Positions 26,941 to 33,924 of a stretch of 44,380 bases of DNA are shown in pieces. Position 1 is the first letter of the stretch; each line of letters starts with the position of its first letter. The position numbers and the translations under genes are program-made. The notes beneath the pieces were generated by a model. The model did not search any database, was not told the DNA's origin, and saw nothing but the letters and a program-made list of their open reading frames with translations. This DNA comes from Clostridiaceae bacterium (GTDB lineage: Bacteria; Bacillota; Clostridia; Oscillospirales; QAMX01), in contig JAHAYX010000015.1 of the NCBI GenBank assembly GCA_018384365.1, forward strand, positions 1 through 44,380. Direction: 5' to 3'.

Positions 26941-26972
26941 TGAAATTCTCCTTTCCAAATTCACTCTTGGTT

Positions 26973-27001
26973 ATTATACCACGCTTTTTTTCTGAAATCA
27001 A
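26973..27001 (-). promoter_or_regulatory. Strong sigma-A promoter of the scaffold/GGGtGRT unit
   Basis: On the minus strand, TTGATT (26996-27001), a 17-base spacer and a perfect TATAAT (26973-26978), about 35 bases from the ATG. Confidence 0.8.
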
Positions 27002-27101
27002 CGAATAACATGAAAAAAAGTGTATTTCTCCCCCGTGTTCTTCCACGAATTCAAATAAAACGTTCAGTTTTAGGAAAATAGATAAAAAATAGTCTGAACC
27101 C

Positions 27102-27130
27102 TTCCAATTGTTTGTCCTTTATTTTATAAT
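27102..27130 (+). promoter_or_regulatory. Probable promoter of the GH127 gene
   Basis: A perfect TATAAT (27125-27130) with TTCCAA (27102-27107) 17 bases upstream. The -35 is weak, which would suit activator control. Confidence 0.5.
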
Positions 27131-27186
27131 AGAAATGTATTTTCCCTTTACTTATAAAAAATCAGATTGGATTACGAGGTGCCGCT

Positions 27187-29058
27187 ATGTTAACTGCTAT
27201 TCAGGGATCCTCCGTGCGTCTGCTCGACGGGGAGCTGCTACGCCGCCGCCGCGCAAACCGCGATTACATGATGAGCCTTTCCGACGACAACCTTCTCATG
27301 AATTTCCGGCTGGAAGCCGGCCTTTTCTCCGCGGATCATACTCCGGCGGAAGCGCACGGCGGTTGGGAATCGCCGTTTTGCCAGCTGCGCGGCCATTTTC
27401 CCGGCCACTGGCTGAGCGCCGCAGCCATGCATTATCAAGCCACCGGCGATCTTGAGATCAAGGCAAAGGCCGATACGCTCGTGGCCGAACTTGCGCGCTG
27501 TCAGGAGGAAAACGGCGGCGAGTGGGTTGGTCCTATTCCGGAGAAATATCTCTATTGGATTGCGCGCGGCAAGAGAGTCTGGGCGCCGCAGTACACCATG
27601 CACAAAGTGATCATGGGACTGCTTGATATGTATGGGTATGCGGGAAATACGCAGGCGCTGGAGATTGTAAAAAAGCTGGCAAACTGGTATCTGCGCTGGA
27701 GCCGTCAATACGACCGCGAAACCTTTGACAACATCCTTGATGTGGAGACCGGCGGTATGTTGGAAGTCTGGGTGCAGTTATATTCCTATACCGGCGACCC
27801 CGCTCACCGCGAACTGATCGACAAATACTACCGTGCACGCCTGTTTGACTCCCTGCTGGACGGTCAGGATGTGCTGACAAATATGCACGCCAACACAACG
27901 GTTCCGGAAATCATGGGCGCAGCGCGCGCCTATGAGGTGCTGGGCGACGAAAAATGGCTGCGTATTGTGCAAGCCTATTGGGATAAAGCCGTGCGGGAGC
28001 GCGGATGCTATGTCACCGGCGGGCAGACCTGCGGTGAAATCTGGACGCCGATGGAAAAAATGAGCGCGCGCCTGGGCGACAAGAACCAGGAGCACTGCAC
28101 GGTGTATAACATGATGCGTCTGGCAGACTTCCTGTTCCGCGTGACCGGAAAGCGCGAGTATGCCGATTATTACGAGAAGAATCTCTATAACGGCATCATG
28201 GCCCAGGCTTACTGGAAAGGCAATTTCACGCACGGCCAGCACTCCGACCATCCGGACACCGGACTTTTGACCTATTTCCTCCCGCTGCGCAGCGGCGGAC
28301 ACAAGGGATGGGCATCTCATACCGACGATTTCTTCTGCTGCCACGGCACACTGGTGCAGGCAAACGCCGCATTGACCGGCGGATTCTACTACCGGGACGA
28401 GGATTCTCTGTATGTCTGTCAGTATTTCAACTCCGATGCTGACGCAGAGTTCCACGGCACGCCGGTAACGCTGCGCCAGCGTATTGATACGCTCACCGGC
28501 AGCAACCATACCTCCAGCTGGTCCACGGGCAGCCAGAAAATCATGGCCACCGCAGCGCGCTATCCCAGTCGTCCGGACCTGCTGTGCGTCAATCTGCTGG
28601 TCGGCTGCGAGCAGGAAACCGAATTCACGCTCCGTCTCCGGATTCCCGATTGGGTGCCGGATGGTGCGTCGCTGTCCATCGACGGTGAGGAGCTCCCCTG
28701 CACGCCGGATGCCAATGGATTTGTTTCCATCCGCCGCGTCTGGAAAGACCACGCCGTCTGCCTGAATCTGCCGCTGTCCCTGCAGTCCTACCCGCTGCCC
28801 GATATGCCCGATACAGTCGCGTTCCGCTATGGGCCGATGGCGCTGGCCGGCCTCTGTGAAGAAGAGCGCATGCTCTTCGGCGATAAAGAGGATCCCCGTA
28901 CCATGCTGACCCCTGACAATGAACGCGAATGGGCTTCCTGGAAGCCCACCTTCCGGCTGGTGAATCAGCCGGTCGGTATGCGTTTCATTCCGCTGAAGGA
29001 TGTTGGGTATGAGCCGTATACCGTCTACTTCCCGGTACGGCCGGTACAGGGAAAATAA
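27187..29058 (+). CDS. Beta-L-arabinofuranosidase, glycoside hydrolase family 127 (DUF1680)
   Basis: A 623-residue enzyme with an N-terminal (alpha/alpha)6 barrel and C-terminal beta domains. Glu302 and Cys304 (Glu-His-Cys) together with Cys384-Cys385 (Phe-Phe-Cys-Cys-His-Gly) reproduce the Glu/Cys zinc site of Bifidobacterium HypBA1, where the first Cys of the pair is the nucleophile. Gly-Glu-Ile-Trp near 284 could carry the acid/base Glu. It would remove beta-L-arabinofuranose from plant glycans or glycoproteins; the related GH146 cannot be excluded. There is no signal peptide, so it is cytoplasmic. The start is preceded by ACGAGGTG. It is a single gene just upstream of the lysine operon leader. 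Confidence 0.9.
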   Translation: MLTAIQGSSVRLLDGELLRRRRANRDYMMSLSDDNLLMNFRLEAGLFSADHTPAEAHGGWESPFCQLRGHFPGHWLSAAAMHYQATGDLEIKAKADTLVAELARCQEENGGEWVGPIPEKYLYWIARGKRVWAPQYTMHKVIMGLLDMYGYAGNTQALEIVKKLANWYLRWSRQYDRETFDNILDVETGGMLEVWVQLYSYTGDPAHRELIDKYYRARLFDSLLDGQDVLTNMHANTTVPEIMGAARAYEVLGDEKWLRIVQAYWDKAVRERGCYVTGGQTCGEIWTPMEKMSARLGDKNQEHCTVYNMMRLADFLFRVTGKREYADYYEKNLYNGIMAQAYWKGNFTHGQHSDHPDTGLLTYFLPLRSGGHKGWASHTDDFFCCHGTLVQANAALTGGFYYRDEDSLYVCQYFNSDADAEFHGTPVTLRQRIDTLTGSNHTSSWSTGSQKIMATAARYPSRPDLLCVNLLVGCEQETEFTLRLRIPDWVPDGASLSIDGEELPCTPDANGFVSIRRVWKDHAVCLNLPLSLQSYPLPDMPDTVAFRYGPMALAGLCEEERMLFGDKEDPRTMLTPDNEREWASWKPTFRLVNQPVGMRFIPLKDVGYEPYTVYFPVRPVQGK

Positions 29059-29076
29059 CAGCGTTCTTGTCAGGTA

Positions 29077-29127
29077 GGTATACTTTATCCTGTTTTCGAC
29101 AAAAAATCTTTGTCTGGTTTGTATACC
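29077..29127. repeat. Nested inverted repeat between GH127 and the lysine leader
   Basis: An outer pair GGTATAC (29077-29083) and GTATACC (29121-29127) encloses an inner hairpin GACAAA (29098-29103) / TTTGTC (29109-29114). No U-tract follows. It ends ten bases before the -35 element of the dapA promoter. It could be the GH127 mRNA end or an operator. Confidence 0.5.
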
Positions 29128-29136
29128 GCGCGAATC

Positions 29137-29165
29137 TTGACAAGACGGACGGACTCCGTTAGAAT
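29137..29165 (+). promoter_or_regulatory. Near-consensus sigma-A promoter of dapA-lysA
   Basis: A perfect TTGACA (29137-29142), a 17-base spacer and TAGAAT (29160-29165). The expected transcript start lies just ahead of the riboswitch. Confidence 0.85.
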
Positions 29166-29183
29166 ATTAGACAAGAAATTCAA

Positions 29184-29353
29184 GATAGAGGCGCATTGTG
29201 TAATCAGTAGCCTGCCCTTTGAAAAGGCCGCGCAGGGTCAATTGGGGCTTGTGAAAGGTACAGATGCCGAAGCGTTCCCTTTTGCGCAGGGTTCGGCTGG
29301 ACGGATGAAATAAGATTTATCCGGCTGTCGCCAGAAAACGGCGGAGTGCTATC
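29184..29353 (+). ncRNA. Lysine riboswitch (L-box)
   Basis: The leader begins GATAGAGGCGC and ends GGAGTGCTATC, whose ends pair as the P1 stem (GATAG/CTATC). Between them are the conserved lysine-riboswitch segments in the right order: TAGCCT, a GAA after the first arm, GGGCTTGTGAAAGG, TGCCGAAGCG, CGGCTGG and GCTGTCGCC. The pattern and length (about 170 nt) match the B. subtilis lysC leader. It lies between a strong promoter and a terminator hairpin in front of dapA, so lysine should switch off dapA-lysA by premature termination. Confidence 0.93.
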
Positions 29354-29421
29354 TTTGTTCCCATAATGAAAGTTTGGAAGGTCCGTGAAAGCCGGATACC
29401 CCATTTCATGTTTGGTAATGA

Positions 29422-29449
29422 AGCAGCCGATGTCGTTTCGGCTGCTTTT
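29422..29449 (+). terminator. Riboswitch expression-platform terminator
   Basis: AGCAGCCGA (29422-29430) pairs perfectly with TCGGCTGCT (29438-29446) and is followed by a T-rich tract, 25 bases before the dapA start. It is placed to act with the upstream lysine aptamer. Confidence 0.85.
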
Positions 29450-29473
29450 ATTTTGCATAGGAGGAAAACAAAT

Positions 29474-30364
29474 ATGACAAAGAAACCGGTATTTGAAGGA
29501 ATTGCAACGGCGCTGATCACGCCCTTAGATGAAAACGGAATCAATTACGAGGAATTTGGAAAATTGATCGACTGGCAGATTGACAGCGGCATTGATGCGC
29601 TTGTGATCTGCGGCACCACCGGTGAATCCTCCACTCTGGAAGACAAGGAGCATCGTGACGCCATTGCCTATGCCGTAAAGCGTGCGGCAGGCCGCGTGCC
29701 GATCATTGCAGGCACCGGCAGCAACGACACGGCCTATGCGCTTGACCTGACACGCTTTGCCTGTGAAGCGGGCGCCGACGCCATGCTGGTCGTCACACCC
29801 TATTATAACAAGACGACGCAGGGCGGCCTGATCCGTATGTTCACCACATTGGCAGATGCCAGCACCAAACCGCTGATTCTTTATAACATTCCCTCCCGCA
29901 CCGGCGTCAACATTGAGCCTGCGACGTATGCGGCACTGGCCGATCATCCGAATATTGCCGGCATCAAGGAAGCAAACGGCAACATCTCCAAAATTGTCGA
30001 GACTGCTGCGCTTGTGCATGGCAAACTGGACATTTACTCCGGTGACGATAATCAGATCGTGCCGATCATGGCACTTGGCGGCCGCGGCTGTATCTCCGTT
30101 TTGTCCAATCTCATGCCGGCACAAACCCGCGAAATCTGCACACGCTTCTGGAGCGGCGACATTGCAGGCGCCGCGGAGCTGCAATACAAATATCTGCCGC
30201 TGATCAACGCGCTGTTCAGCGAAGTGAACCCCATTCCCGTCAAGGCGGCCATGTCTGCCATGGGCTTCTGCAAGGATTACCTGCGTCTCCCGCTGATTGA
30301 AATGTCCGAAGCACCCCGCGCAAAGCTCTATGCCATCATGCGTGAGTTCGGATTGATCCGGTAA
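29474..30364 (+). CDS. dapA: 4-hydroxy-tetrahydrodipicolinate synthase
   Basis: A 296-residue TIM-barrel lyase that condenses pyruvate with aspartate semialdehyde, the first committed step of the lysine/diaminopimelate branch. The pyruvate-binding Gly-Thr-Thr-Gly-Glu-Ser, the Tyr in Tyr-Asn-Ile-Pro-Ser-Arg-Thr-Gly, the Schiff-base Lys in Gly-Ile-Lys-Glu-Ala and Pro-Tyr-Tyr-Asn-Lys are all present. The start at 29474 follows AGGAGG; an in-frame extension upstream would run through the terminator hairpin. It is regulated by the lysine riboswitch and lies 33 bases ahead of lysA. Confidence 0.96.
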   Translation: MTKKPVFEGIATALITPLDENGINYEEFGKLIDWQIDSGIDALVICGTTGESSTLEDKEHRDAIAYAVKRAAGRVPIIAGTGSNDTAYALDLTRFACEAGADAMLVVTPYYNKTTQGGLIRMFTTLADASTKPLILYNIPSRTGVNIEPATYAALADHPNIAGIKEANGNISKIVETAALVHGKLDIYSGDDNQIVPIMALGGRGCISVLSNLMPAQTREICTRFWSGDIAGAAELQYKYLPLINALFSEVNPIPVKAAMSAMGFCKDYLRLPLIEMSEAPRAKLYAIMREFGLIR

Positions 30365-30397
30365 ATTTCATTCAAATCTCAAAAGAAGGAGTATCCC

Positions 30398-31693
30398 ATG
30401 CTGCATACCAATCTTTCTGTCAATGAAAAAGGCCATCTCGCCATCGCGGGCGTGGACGCCGTCTCGCTCGCCGAAAAATACGGCACGCCGCTTTACGTGC
30501 TTGATGAGGATCGGGTACGCGCCAATGCGCGCATTTATGTCGATTCCATGCGAAAGTATTTCGGGGAAGGCTCCCGTCCGCTTTACGCAAGCAAGGCGCT
30601 CAGCTTCCGCGGTATTTACAAAATCGCAGCAGAAGAGGGTATGTGCGTTGACATCGTCTCACCGGGCGAGCTTTACACCGCGCTTTCTGCCGGTTTTCCC
30701 GCAAAGGACATGTTTTTCCATGGGAACAACAAGACAGATGCAGACATTCGCTATGCAATGGATAGCGGCATCGGTTACTTTATTGTCGATAACGCCGAAG
30801 AACTCAATGCCATTGAGGACTATGCCGCCCTGTGCGGCACCACGCAGGACATCCTGCTGCGCGTGACGCCCGGTATTGACCCTCACACCTTTGAAGCCGT
30901 GAATACCGGAAAGGTGGATTGTCAGTTTGGCTTTTCCATTGAAACCGGTCAGGCCCGCGCTTTTGTGGGCGAAATTTTAAAAAAGAAGCATATCCGGCTG
31001 CGCGGCTTCCATTGCCATATCGGCTCTCAGATCTTTGACCAGGTCCCCTTCTGCGACGCGGCGGACATCATGATCCGTTTCCTGGCAGAGATGAAGAAGC
31101 AGTACGGTCTGCTGACGGAAATTCTGAATCTTGGCGGCGGATTTGGTGTGCGGTATGTTGACAGCGATCCTGTCATTGACATCGCAGAAAATATCCGTCT
31201 GGTTGCCTCCCATATCAATGCACGCTGCATCGAACTCGGCGTTGCGCATCCTGTCATCCTGATGGAGCCGGGCCGCAGCATTGTTGCGGACGCCGGTGTG
31301 ACGCTGTATTCCGTCGGCAGTGTCAAAACGATCGACGGCTACCGCAGCTACGTGTCCATAGACGGCGGCATGAGCGACAATCCCCGCTATGCGCTCTATA
31401 AGTCGCAGTATACGGTGCTTCTCGCCAACCGTGCGAACGAAAATGCCGATTTCCTCTGCACCGTTGCGGGCCGCTGCTGCGAAAGCGGTGCTCTGATACA
31501 GGAAAACGTCCTGCTCCCCCGCCCTGTGCGCGGTGATATTCTCGCCGTTCTTGTCACGGGCGCCTACAATTACTCCATGGCATCCAATTACAACCGTATC
31601 TGCCGTCCGCCGATCGTCATGCTTTCCAACGGAGAGGATCGCATTGCCGTGCGGCGCGAAACCTTTGAGGATCTGACGGCGTGCGACCTGTAA
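30398..31693 (+). CDS. lysA: Diaminopimelate decarboxylase
   Basis: A 431-residue PLP-dependent fold-type III decarboxylase that makes L-lysine from meso-diaminopimelate. The PLP Lys is in Tyr-Ala-Ser-Lys-Ala-Leu, followed by Gly-Phe-His-Cys-His-Ile-Gly-Ser-Gln, the glycine motif Leu-Gly-Gly-Gly-Phe-Gly, Glu-Pro-Gly-Arg-Ser, and the second-subunit Cys-Glu-Ser-Gly near 360. GAAGGAG precedes the ATG. It forms a riboswitch-controlled operon with dapA and ends at a strong hairpin. Confidence 0.96.
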   Translation: MLHTNLSVNEKGHLAIAGVDAVSLAEKYGTPLYVLDEDRVRANARIYVDSMRKYFGEGSRPLYASKALSFRGIYKIAAEEGMCVDIVSPGELYTALSAGFPAKDMFFHGNNKTDADIRYAMDSGIGYFIVDNAEELNAIEDYAALCGTTQDILLRVTPGIDPHTFEAVNTGKVDCQFGFSIETGQARAFVGEILKKKHIRLRGFHCHIGSQIFDQVPFCDAADIMIRFLAEMKKQYGLLTEILNLGGGFGVRYVDSDPVIDIAENIRLVASHINARCIELGVAHPVILMEPGRSIVADAGVTLYSVGSVKTIDGYRSYVSIDGGMSDNPRYALYKSQYTVLLANRANENADFLCTVAGRCCESGALIQENVLLPRPVRGDILAVLVTGAYNYSMASNYNRICRPPIVMLSNGEDRIAVRRETFEDLTACDL

Positions 31694-31709
31694 CTGCAGG
31701 CAAAGCAAA

Positions 31710-31745
31710 CGCCTGGCTGCGCAAACTGCGCGGCCAGGCGTTTTT
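31710..31745 (+). terminator. Terminator of dapA-lysA
   Basis: CGCCTGGC (31710-31717) pairs with GCCAGGCG (31733-31740) around an inner GCGC/GCGC, followed by five T. The convergent GH51 gene ends about 30 bases further on and may use the same hairpin in reverse. Confidence 0.85.
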
Positions 31746-31773
31746 AGTTACGGGTTAGAAAAAGTATCCGCAA

Positions 31774-33384
31774 TTATGCCTTTTTCTCGAAGCGGAACAT
31801 ATTCCAGGACAGTTTCTTCAGCGTTGCGGTCACTTCGCCGTTTTCACAGCGGGTGTTCTGGTTCACAACCGGCTTGATTGCATCCGGATTCTCAAAAGTA
31901 TTGGATGCCATGATGTCGTCGGAGTAGAGCTCGACATGCTCAACAAAGTCATAACCCTTGAAACCGGCCGTGTCGATGGACACATCATTGTCGCTCTCCC
32001 AGTTACGGTTCAGGACAAATACCGTCAGCGTGCCCTTGTCCTCGTCATATGCGGCGGCGGACTCGATGAACGGCAGGCCCTCGCGCACGTCGTACATATG
32101 GAAGTTATCCGTTGCATAGGCAGGCGCATCAAAGGTGTCGCAGTCCACGCCGGTGCGCATGGAAACGCCGGTGCCATAGGTCTTCAGCTGCTGGAAGAAA
32201 TAATGCAGGCCGGATTTCCAGACATGGTCATGATCACAGGCAGCATAAGCAGCCAGACCGCCGGTCATACAACCGATCTCCACGCGATCCGCGTGACGGA
32301 GGAAGGTCAAAATCGTGGAAGCCGTGGTTGCAATGTCCACGCTCTCGCCATACGGTCTCTTGAAACGGAAGCCGGGCATATTGTCCGGATCATGGAGGAT
32401 ATATTCGCGCGGATCATGTTTCTGGAAAGATTTCTGGAAATGGCGTTCCTGTGAAATACCATAATTGAAGCCCTTGCCGGCACGCATGGAGTTGCCGTAC
32501 TCGTCAAAAGAGAGCTTCATCTTGTACGAGGAACGGTTCTTCGTGGCAATATAGTCGCACAGCGCAATTTCCGTATTGATATAATCCTCAAAATAAACGG
32601 AACTTGCCAGCAGTGTCGGCAGCTCACCCATCGGCACTGTGTGATAATGGTGCAGAGAAATGTAGTCCACCGCCTCATAGCACTGCTCAAGCACCTGTCT
32701 GTCCCAATCCGGATAATGGTCCAGATACGGAGAGGAGGAAACGCAGACAGCGGTTTCAATCGTGCCGTCCACCCACTTCATGGCCTTGGAAACTTCGTGT
32801 GCGCGCACACCGTAACCGCGCGGATCCTTATCCCACGAGGCAATCTGCCAGGGGCCGTCCGCCTCGTTGCCAAGGTACCACACCTTCACGCCGTAGGGAT
32901 CCTCATGTCCGTTTTTCCGGCGCAGGTCAGACCAGTATGTACCACCCTTGTGGTTCGTGTATTCCGTGATGTAAATTGCGTCATTGATATCGCCGGTGCC
33001 AAGATTGATGGTATACATCGGCTCAAATCCGCACTTCTCGGCCCACTGGAGATATTCATCATGTCCCACTTCGTTTGTAATATACTGGAACCAGGCAAGA
33101 TCCAGATGGGTCTTGCGGTTTTCCTTCGGTCCGATGGAATCTTTCCAGTCCCAACCGGAGATAAAGTTGCCGCCCGGCAGACGTACTGCGGGGATTCCCG
33201 CTTCACGCAGCGCTTTGATCCAGTCCTGGCGGAAGCCCTGCTCATCGGCTGTGGGGTGCTTCGGATTGAACATATTGCCGTTCACCATCGTACCGATCGG
33301 CTCCAGGAAGCCGCCATACAGACGGGGCGAGATCTTACCGATCGGGTAAAGCGGATGTACAGCGATTTTGGCTTTCTTAGGCAT
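31774..33384 (-). CDS. Alpha-L-arabinofuranosidase, glycoside hydrolase family 51
   Basis: A 536-residue enzyme with a (beta/alpha)8 barrel followed by a C-terminal beta domain (about 400-536). The acid/base Glu174 lies in Leu-Gly-Asn-Glu-Ala-Asp and the nucleophile Glu295 in Ser-Phe-Asp-Glu-Tyr-Gly, both at family-typical positions. Arg-Leu-Pro-Gly-Gly-Asn-Phe near residue 70 is also conserved. It removes alpha-L-arabinofuranosyl groups from arabinan or arabinoxylan fragments. There is no signal peptide. GGAGG six bases before the ATG at 33384 fixes the start. It is transcribed from its own promoter, next to the interrupted sigK. Confidence 0.93.
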   Translation of the reverse strand: MPKKAKIAVHPLYPIGKISPRLYGGFLEPIGTMVNGNMFNPKHPTADEQGFRQDWIKALREAGIPAVRLPGGNFISGWDWKDSIGPKENRKTHLDLAWFQYITNEVGHDEYLQWAEKCGFEPMYTINLGTGDINDAIYITEYTNHKGGTYWSDLRRKNGHEDPYGVKVWYLGNEADGPWQIASWDKDPRGYGVRAHEVSKAMKWVDGTIETAVCVSSSPYLDHYPDWDRQVLEQCYEAVDYISLHHYHTVPMGELPTLLASSVYFEDYINTEIALCDYIATKNRSSYKMKLSFDEYGNSMRAGKGFNYGISQERHFQKSFQKHDPREYILHDPDNMPGFRFKRPYGESVDIATTASTILTFLRHADRVEIGCMTGGLAAYAACDHDHVWKSGLHYFFQQLKTYGTGVSMRTGVDCDTFDAPAYATDNFHMYDVREGLPFIESAAAYDEDKGTLTVFVLNRNWESDNDVSIDTAGFKGYDFVEHVELYSDDIMASNTFENPDAIKPVVNQNTRCENGEVTATLKKLSWNMFRFEKKA

Positions 33385-33412
33385 AGGAAACCTCCAATTG
33401 ATATTTGTCAAT

Positions 33413-33441
33413 ATTGTATTGCAAACAAGCAGAATTGTCAA
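33413..33441 (-). promoter_or_regulatory. Near-consensus promoter of the GH51 gene
   Basis: On the minus strand, TTGACA (33436-33441), a 17-base spacer and TACAAT (33413-33418). A second ATTGACA directly follows the -10 (about 33404-33412), giving two repeats that a regulator could use. Confidence 0.75.
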
Positions 33442-33555
33442 TTTGTTTTATCATCTATGAACAAATAATCAAAGATTTATTCCGGGAGGGTAAAAAATTG
33501 GATGGAAATCACGCATGGCGGATCCAGTCTCGTTCGGTATCACCGGGGCAATCCG

Positions 33556-33924
33556 TTATCCTTTTGTTTTCGTAAGCCCTGCCCGCAGCTTCAACAGTGC
33601 TTTTTTCTCAATACGCGAGACATACGAGCGGGAAATGCCGCAGATTGAAGCTATCTCACGCTGTGTCAGCGGCGCCGGGATTCCTAAAATCCCATAGCGC
33701 ATGGCGATGATCTGCCGCTCTCTTTCGTCCAGCACGGAAAACACGCTCCGATAGATACGCAGGCGGTCATCGCGTGCGTCAAGCTGCTCCGCAAGATCCT
33801 CTTCACAGCTGATGACATCCATGAGGGCCAGAGAACTGCCGTCCCGGTCCGTCTCAATCGGCTCAGAGAGAGAAACCTCCCCCGCCGTCCGCCGCAGCGC
33901 TCTGAAGTACATCAGGATTTCATT
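33556..33924 (-). CDS. sigK: RNA polymerase sporulation sigma factor SigK, 3' part (interrupted gene)
   Basis: The frame encodes the C-terminal 122 residues of a sigma-K-type factor. It begins Asn-Glu-Ile-Leu-Met-Tyr-Phe-Arg, continues through Asp-Val-Ile and region 4 (Leu-Asp-Glu-Arg-Glu-Arg-Gln-Ile), and ends with the helix-turn-helix Leu-Thr-Gln-Arg-Glu-Ile-Ala and Ile-Ser-Arg-Ser-Tyr-Val-Ser-Arg-Ile-Glu-Lys. Region 2, about 110 residues in intact SigK, is missing. The open frame runs on to 34008, but that extra part is out-of-frame recombinase-gene sequence. The break sits where the B. subtilis skin element divides sigK into spoIVCB and spoIIIC. The frame is intact, so excision could restore a full gene if the 5' half exists beyond the window. 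It could instead be a permanently broken gene. Confidence 0.88.
   Translation of the reverse strand, partial: NEILMYFRALRRTAGEVSLSEPIETDRDGSSLALMDVISCEEDLAEQLDARDDRLRIYRSVFSVLDERERQIIAMRYGILGIPAPLTQREIASICGISRSYVSRIEKKALLKLRAGLTKTKG
33920..33924 (-). other. Candidate attachment-site core (AATGA) at the element/sigK junction
   Basis: Read on the minus strand, AATGA lies at the exact point where recombinase-gene sequence gives way to SigK coding sequence. As I recall, AATGA is the 5-bp core at which B. subtilis skin recombines. Here it supplies both the recombinase stop codon TGA and the first SigK codons Asn-Glu. The partner site at the far end is outside the window. Confidence 0.6.

Noticed and set aside
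25369-26943. 524-codon plus-strand open frame antisense to the GGGtGRT and scaffold genes
   Set aside because: It mirrors two well-supported genes on the other strand, has no ribosome-binding site or family features, and is a GC-rich codon shadow.
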